The position numbers and the translations under genes were made by a program. The notes beneath the pieces were generated by a model, which did no database searches, was not told the DNA's origin, and was given only the letters and a program-made list of their open reading frames with translations. 64,000 nucleotides of DNA. It comes from Pseudomonas sp. S09G 359. GTDB lineage: Bacteria > Pseudomonadota > Gammaproteobacteria > Pseudomonadales > Pseudomonadaceae. Positions 60,222 through 64,000 of this stretch are shown here, one piece after another. The DNA is taken from positions 6,499,501-6,563,500 of the forward strand of contig NZ_CP025263.1 of NCBI RefSeq assembly GCF_002843605.1, read 5' to 3'. How positions within the stretch are numbered: the stretch's first letter is position 1; each line of letters begins with the position of its first letter.

Positions 60222-61295
60222 TCAAGCGCCGGAATAGAGCCTTGGCACCCGGCGCAGGTTGCAGAAGATCTGGTAAGGAATGGTTTCGGCGGCGACCGCA
60301 ATGTCACTGGCGAGGATGTTTTTGCCCCACAGCTCCACGGTCGAACCAAGACCGGCCTGCGGCACGTCGGTGAGGTCGATGCACAGCATGTCCATCGAAA
60401 CACGCCCCAACAATTGGCTGCGCTGGCCCGCCACCAGCACCGGCGTACCGGTCGGCGCATGGCGCGGGTAGCCATCGGCATAACCCATGGCAACCACGCC
60501 GATGCGCATCGGTTTTGGCGTGATGAACTTGGCGCCATAGCCCACCGGCTCGCCGGCCGGCAGCTCACGCACGCAGATGACTTTCGACTCCAGGGTCATC
60601 ACCGGCTGTAAACGTGCGGCGATGGCCTGGTCTTCACCAAACGGCGTCGCACCGTAGAGCATGATGCCTGGGCGCACCCAGTCGCTGGACACACTCGGCC
60701 AGCCCATCACCGACGGTGAGTTGCGTAGGCTGACCTCCGCCGACAAGCCCTGGCGCGCCGCGTCGAACACCGCCACTTGCTCATTGCTGCGTACGCAATC
60801 GAGTTCATCGGCGCGGGCGAAGTGGCTCATCAATACGATCTTCGCCACTTTGCCGCTGGCCAGCAGGCGCTGATAGGCCTCGTGATAATCCTTGGGGTGC
60901 AGGCCGACGCGGTGCATGCCCGAATCCAGCTTGAGCCAGATAGTCAGCGGCTTGCTCAACACAGCCTGTTCGATTGCCTCCAGCTGCCACAACGAATGCA
61001 CCACGCACCAGAAGTCATGCTCGATGATCAGCGGCAGCTCGTCAGCCTCGAAAAACCCTTCCAGCAACAGCACCGGGGCGCGGATGCCGGCGGCGCGCAG
61101 CTCCAATGCCTCCTCGATGCAGGCCACGGCAAACCCATCCGCCTCGGCTTCCAAGGCCTGGGCTACGCGCACGGCACCATGGCCATAGGCGTCGGCCTTG
61201 ACCACGGCGAGGGCACGGGCACCCGTGACTTCACGGGCCAATTGGTAGTTGTGGCGCAGGGCTTGGAGGTCGATCAGGGCACGGGCAGGACGCAT
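60222..61295 (-). CDS. dadX: Alanine racemase (catabolic type, DadX)
   Basis: 357 residues, PLP-dependent. The PLP lysine is in [10 protein letters not shown] near residue 33, and the second catalytic tyrosine is in AVGYGAKF-type context ([13 protein letters not shown]). Its neighbours DadA and Lrp suggest it is the catabolic racemase making D-alanine from L-alanine for DadA. The last gene of the probable dadA-ridA-dadX operon, 80 bases after ridA. Confidence 0.93.
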   Translation of the reverse strand: MRPARALIDLQALRHNYQLAREVTGARALAVVKADAYGHGAVRVAQALEAEADGFAVACIEEALELRAAGIRAPVLLLEGFFEADELPLIIEHDFWCVVHSLWQLEAIEQAVLSKPLTIWLKLDSGMHRVGLHPKDYHEAYQRLLASGKVAKIVLMSHFARADELDCVRSNEQVAVFDAARQGLSAEVSLRNSPSVMGWPSVSSDWVRPGIMLYGATPFGEDQAIAARLQPVMTLESKVICVRELPAGEPVGYGAKFITPKPMRIGVVAMGYADGYPRHAPTGTPVLVAGQRSQLLGRVSMDMLCIDLTDVPQAGLGSTVELWGKNILASDIAVAAETIPYQIFCNLRRVPRLYSGA

Positions 61296-61375
61296 GGCGG
61301 CAGGCTTCTAGGCGGCAGAGTGAAGAAAAAACCGGCACCGACAGACAGCATCGGCACCGGGAGAGGGATCATTGT

Positions 61376-61729
61376 TTAAGGCAGCGCAGCCACGACGGAC
61401 AGCTCTACCAGGATTTCCGGCTCGCACAATTTGGCTTCAACCGTAGCGCGGGCCGGTGCGACGCCTTTGGGCAGCCAGGTGTCCCACACCGCGTTCATGT
61501 CGGCAAAGTCGGCATCAATGTCTTTCAGGTAGATCGTCACCGACAGCAGCTTGGTTTTGTCGGTGCCGGCCAGGTCCAGCAAACGCTCGATATTGGCCAG
61601 GGTTTCACGGGTTTGCTGTGCAATCCCGGCGTTCAGGTCGTCACCGACTTGCCCGGCCAGGTACACCGTACCGCTGTGGACAACGATCTGGCTCATGCGC
61701 TCATTGGTGAGCTGGCGCTGGATTGACAT
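61376..61729 (-). CDS. ridA: RidA family reactive intermediate deaminase
   Basis: 117 residues from the ATG at 61729, which has AGGAG 11 bases upstream within dadA; the start at 61756 is less family-like. Signatures: [34 protein letters not shown] and the RATVEAKL segment with the substrate-binding arginine. RidA hydrolyses 2-imino acids released by PLP enzymes or amine oxidases. Overlap of 29 bases with dadA suggests translational coupling and a role in handling the imino product of DadA. Confidence 0.92.
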   Translation of the reverse strand: MSIQRQLTNERMSQIVVHSGTVYLAGQVGDDLNAGIAQQTRETLANIERLLDLAGTDKTKLLSVTIYLKDIDADFADMNAVWDTWLPKGVAPARATVEAKLCEPEILVELSVVAALP

Positions 61730-63002
61730 GTCGTGCGGACTCCTGGTGGTTGCCATAACGGGAAATATCGAGGCCTTCGGCGCTGATCTGCGGGGTCTTC
61801 TTCGCCATCAGGTCAGCCAGCAAGCGGCCGGAGCCACAGGCCATAGTCCAACCGAGGGTGCCGTGACCGGTATTCAGGAACAGGTTCTTGAACGGGGTGC
61901 CACCGACAATCGGCGTGCCGTCGGGTGTGGTCGGGCGCAGGCCGGTCCAGAAACTGGCTTCGGCCAAATTGCCGCCCTGAGGATAAAGGTCGTTGACGAT
62001 CATCTCCAGGGTTTCACGTCGACGCGGGTTAAGCGACAGGTCAAAACCGGCTATTTCAGCCATGCCACCGACGCGGATGCGGTTGTCGAAACGGGTGATC
62101 GCGACCTTGTAGGTCTCGTCCAGGATGGTCGACGTCGGCGCCATCGCCGGGTTGGTGATCGGCACGGTCAGCGAATAGCCCTTGAGCGGGTACACCGGCG
62201 CCTTGATCCCCAGCGGCTTGAGCAGCTTCGGCGAGTAGCTGCCGAGGGCCAGTACGTAACGGTCGGCAGTTTCCAGCTTGCCGTCGACCCATACGCCGTT
62301 GACGCGGTCGCCGGCGTAATCGAGGCGCTGGATATCCTGGTCAAAGCGGAACTCCACACCCAGCTGCTTGCACATGTCGACCAGGCGCGTGGTGAACATC
62401 TGGCAGTCGCCGGTCTGGTCGTTCGGCAGGCGCAGGGCACCGGCGAGGATATCGGTGACGCTGGCCAGGGCCGGCTCGACGCGGGCAATGCCGGCGCGGT
62501 CAAGCAATTCGAACGGCACGCCGGACTCTTTCAGCACGGCGATATCCTTGGCCGCGCCATCCAGCTGGGCCTGGGTGCGGAACAGTTGGGTAGTCCCCAG
62601 GCTGCGGCCTTCGTAGGCAATGCCGGTCTCGGCGCGCAGTTCATCGAGGCAATCACGGCTGTACTCCGACAGCCGCACCATGCGCTCCTTGTTCACCGCA
62701 TAGCGGCTGGCGGTGCAGTTGCGCAGCATCTGCGCCATCCACAGGTATTGATCGATATCGGCGGTGGCCTTGATCGCCAGCGGCGCATGGCGCTGCAGCA
62801 GCCACTTGATGGCCTTGAGCGGCACGCCCGGCGCGGCCCAGGGCGAGGCATAGCCTGGGGACACCTGGCCGGCGTTGGCGAAGCTGGTTTCCATGGCGGC
62901 GGCGGGTTGGCGGTCGACCACAACCACTTCAAAACCGGCCCGAGCCAAATAGTAGGCACTGGTCACACCAATGACGCCGCTACCCAAGACCAGAACGCGC
63001 AT
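61701..63002 (-). CDS. dadA: D-amino acid dehydrogenase small subunit DadA
   Basis: 433 residues. FAD-binding N-terminus [19 protein letters not shown], then [14 protein letters not shown] and [17 protein letters not shown] near the C-terminus. It oxidises D-alanine and other D-amino acids at the inner membrane, passing electrons to quinones. GAGGA lies eight bases before the ATG. First gene of dadA-ridA-dadX, divergent from lrp. Confidence 0.96.
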   Translation of the reverse strand: MRVLVLGSGVIGVTSAYYLARAGFEVVVVDRQPAAAMETSFANAGQVSPGYASPWAAPGVPLKAIKWLLQRHAPLAIKATADIDQYLWMAQMLRNCTASRYAVNKERMVRLSEYSRDCLDELRAETGIAYEGRSLGTTQLFRTQAQLDGAAKDIAVLKESGVPFELLDRAGIARVEPALASVTDILAGALRLPNDQTGDCQMFTTRLVDMCKQLGVEFRFDQDIQRLDYAGDRVNGVWVDGKLETADRYVLALGSYSPKLLKPLGIKAPVYPLKGYSLTVPITNPAMAPTSTILDETYKVAITRFDNRIRVGGMAEIAGFDLSLNPRRRETLEMIVNDLYPQGGNLAEASFWTGLRPTTPDGTPIVGGTPFKNLFLNTGHGTLGWTMACGSGRLLADLMAKKTPQISAEGLDISRYGNHQESARHVNPAPAHQ

Positions 63003-63158
63003 TTTTATATCCTCATCGCGGGCTTCGCCGCTGACGTGTGTTATTCGAGCAATGATGTGCGCAGTGTAAAAAACAATCTCCAGTGCATTTCACTATATAA
63101 CTGCCTATATTTGGCGACAATTCTCGGCAAAAACCCTTTTCACAGAGGCGTATCCCCT
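63003..63158. promoter_or_regulatory. AT-richer divergent promoter region between dadA and lrp
   Basis: 156 bases with a pronounced AT-rich core (about 63085-63115, TTTCACTATATAACTGCC and TATATTTGG), unlike the surrounding GC-rich sequence. Lrp-type proteins bind such sites and in Pseudomonas the adjacent Lrp (DadR) activates dadA. Exact boxes cannot be defined by eye. Confidence 0.5.
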
Positions 63159-63647
63159 ATGCGTACCAACACCCAGACCAAGCGGGAGCTGGACAAGATC
63201 GACCGCAATATCCTGCGCATCCTGCAAGCCGACGGGCGCATTTCGTTCACGGAGCTGGGGGAAAAGGTCGGCCTGTCGACCACGCCCTGCACCGAGCGGG
63301 TCCGTCGCCTGGAGCGCGAGGGGATCATCATGGGTTACAACGCACGGCTGAACCCGCAGCATTTGAAGGGGAGTTTGCTGGTATTTGTAGAGATCAGCCT
63401 GGATTACAAGTCCGGCGACACCTTTGAGGAATTCCGCCGCGCCGTGCTCAAACTGCCCCATGTTCTGGAGTGCCACCTGGTGTCAGGGGACTTCGACTAC
63501 CTGGTAAAAGCGCGGATTTCCGAGATGGCGTCGTACCGCAAATTGCTCGGCGATATCTTGCTCAAGCTGCCTCACGTGCGCGAATCCAAGAGCTATATCG
63601 TGATGGAAGAGGTGAAGGAGAGCCTGAGCCTGCCCATTCCCGACTGA
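63159..63647 (+). CDS. lrp: Lrp/AsnC family regulator (DadR-type)
   Basis: 162 residues from the ATG at 63159. The frame is open far upstream through the antisense of dadA, but MRTNTQTKRELDKIDRNILR is the typical Lrp start. The helix-turn-helix is ISFTELGEKVGLSTTPCTERVRRLE; the C-terminal RAM domain has HLVSGDFDYLVKARI. It probably senses leucine or alanine and activates dadA. Divergent from dadA. Confidence 0.95.
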   Translation: MRTNTQTKRELDKIDRNILRILQADGRISFTELGEKVGLSTTPCTERVRRLEREGIIMGYNARLNPQHLKGSLLVFVEISLDYKSGDTFEEFRRAVLKLPHVLECHLVSGDFDYLVKARISEMASYRKLLGDILLKLPHVRESKSYIVMEEVKESLSLPIPD

Positions 63648-63667
63648 CTAGCTGACACAACTCAGTC

Positions 63668-63764
63668 AAAATGTGGGAGGGGGCTTGCCCCCGATTACGG
63701 TACATCAGTCACCGAATCAGTGCCTGACACACAGCTATCGGGGGCAAGCCCCCTCCCACATTTT
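63668..63764. repeat. REP doublet (GGGGGCTTGCCCCC type)
   Basis: TGTGGGAGGGGGCTTGCCCC from 63672 and its complement ending near 63760, with a centre unlike those of the other copies. It lies between convergent lrp and ykgJ-like genes. Confidence 0.9.
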
Positions 63765-63779
63765 GACAGCAGACATCAG

Positions 63780-64000
63780 TCAGACCAACACCTGCCGGGT
63801 GCTCGCCATGTACTCATGGATCTGCTTCTCCACCCGCGGGTGAATCAGCTCCACCGGCCGCCGCCCATTGGGGCATGGCAGGGTCTTGGTAGTGCCGAAC
63901 AGCCGGCAGATCAGCGGGCGTTCGTCGTACACCGTGCAGCCTTGGGGGCCGAGGTGCACACAGTTCAGCTCATCCATGGCCGCGTCCTGCTCGGCAGCGG
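63780..64000 (-). CDS. YkgJ family cysteine cluster protein (partial)
   Basis: The C-terminal 73 residues of a protein whose 5' end lies beyond the window; the frame is open to the edge. It carries NCVHLGPQGCTVYDERPLICRLFG and a later cysteine in TLPCPNG, the metal- or cluster-binding pattern of YkgJ proteins (zinc/iron-chelating). An internal ATG at 63977 is not the true start because the family has upstream cysteines. Function is unknown; it stands alone on the minus strand. Confidence 0.85.
   Translation of the reverse strand, partial: AAEQDAAMDELNCVHLGPQGCTVYDERPLICRLFGTTKTLPCPNGRRPVELIHPRVEKQIHEYMASTRQVLV

Noticed and set aside
61318..61372. Terminator between ridA and dadX
   Set aside because: CCGGCACCGA and ATCGGCACCGG look paired at first sight but are mostly direct repeats; only a 4-bp stem forms and no T tract follows.
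61551..63158. Frame open upstream of lrp, through the antisense of dadA
   Set aside because: The Lrp family starts at the ATG 63159; the extension is opposite a conserved gene and crosses the divergent promoter region.

Overview
The window is chromosomal DNA of a Pseudomonas, almost certainly of the P. fluorescens group. Base composition is high in GC, genes are densely packed on both strands, and gene order matches the pseudomonad core segments ppx/ppk/hemB, algP-algQ-dsbB-hemYXDC-algR-argH, cyaA-rnk-cyaY-lptM-lysA-dapF-xerC, sutA-yjbQ-amtB-glnK-ubiK-comM, and rep-xpt-cytochrome c5-pauR-alr-ridA-dadA-lrp. REP doublets of the P. fluorescens type (TGTGGGAGGGGGCTTGCCCCC and relatives) sit between many gene pairs. 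No rRNA, tRNA, CRISPR array, prophage or transposase is visible.

Layout. 1-3076: end of an accessory chaperone-usher fimbrial operon on the minus strand (DUF1120 subunit, chaperone, usher cut by the window edge), with a strong stem-loop between subunit and chaperone. 3556-8440: polyphosphate metabolism (ppx facing ppk) and hemB. 8648-11281: DedA-family protein, sterol-desaturase-like membrane hydroxylase, ElbB. 11282-11593: nested repeat island. 11594-13946: YaiI-like protein and an FTR1 iron permease fused to cytochrome c. 14205-17351: four-gene envelope operon (COG3014 lipoprotein, YcfL, LpoB, second LpoB-like protein). 17446-21165: LysE exporter, small MscS channel, ABC-F ATPase, TIGR02444 protein. 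21162-31527: alginate-regulator and heme cluster (algP, FKBP isomerase, algQ, dsbB, hemY-hemX-hemD-hemC, algR, argH).

31741-36597: GST, two small proteins, class I adenylate cyclase, Rnk. 36729-42104: DUF1289 and CyaY on the minus strand, then the divergent lptM-lysA-dapF-DUF484-xerC-HAD operon. 42313-47425: SutA, YjbQ, AmtB/GlnK nitrogen module, UbiK, ComM. 47461-53883: chemoreceptor, LysR regulator divergent from a MATE pump, c-di-GMP enzyme. 54140-63647: Rep helicase, Xpt, acetyl-CoA hydrolase family protein, cytochrome c5, PauR-like regulator, alanine racemase, RidA, DadA and divergent Lrp. 63780-64000: YkgJ-type cysteine-cluster protein, cut by the window end.

The most notable observation is at the algR-argH junction. 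The sensor kinase algZ (fimS), normally a gene of about 350 codons directly before algR, is reduced to a C-terminal scrap of roughly 70 codons that still overlaps the algR start by ATGA. AlgR is therefore predicted to lack its cognate kinase at this locus. Other points: two related REP families including near-identical copies 14 kb apart, a 39-bp in-frame repeat array in algP, tandem LpoB paralogues of which one lacks a lipobox, a degenerate GSDEF motif ahead of an intact EAL domain, and a ridA embedded between dadA and alr. No wholly new multi-gene system was convincingly found; most of the window is well-conserved pseudomonad core genome.
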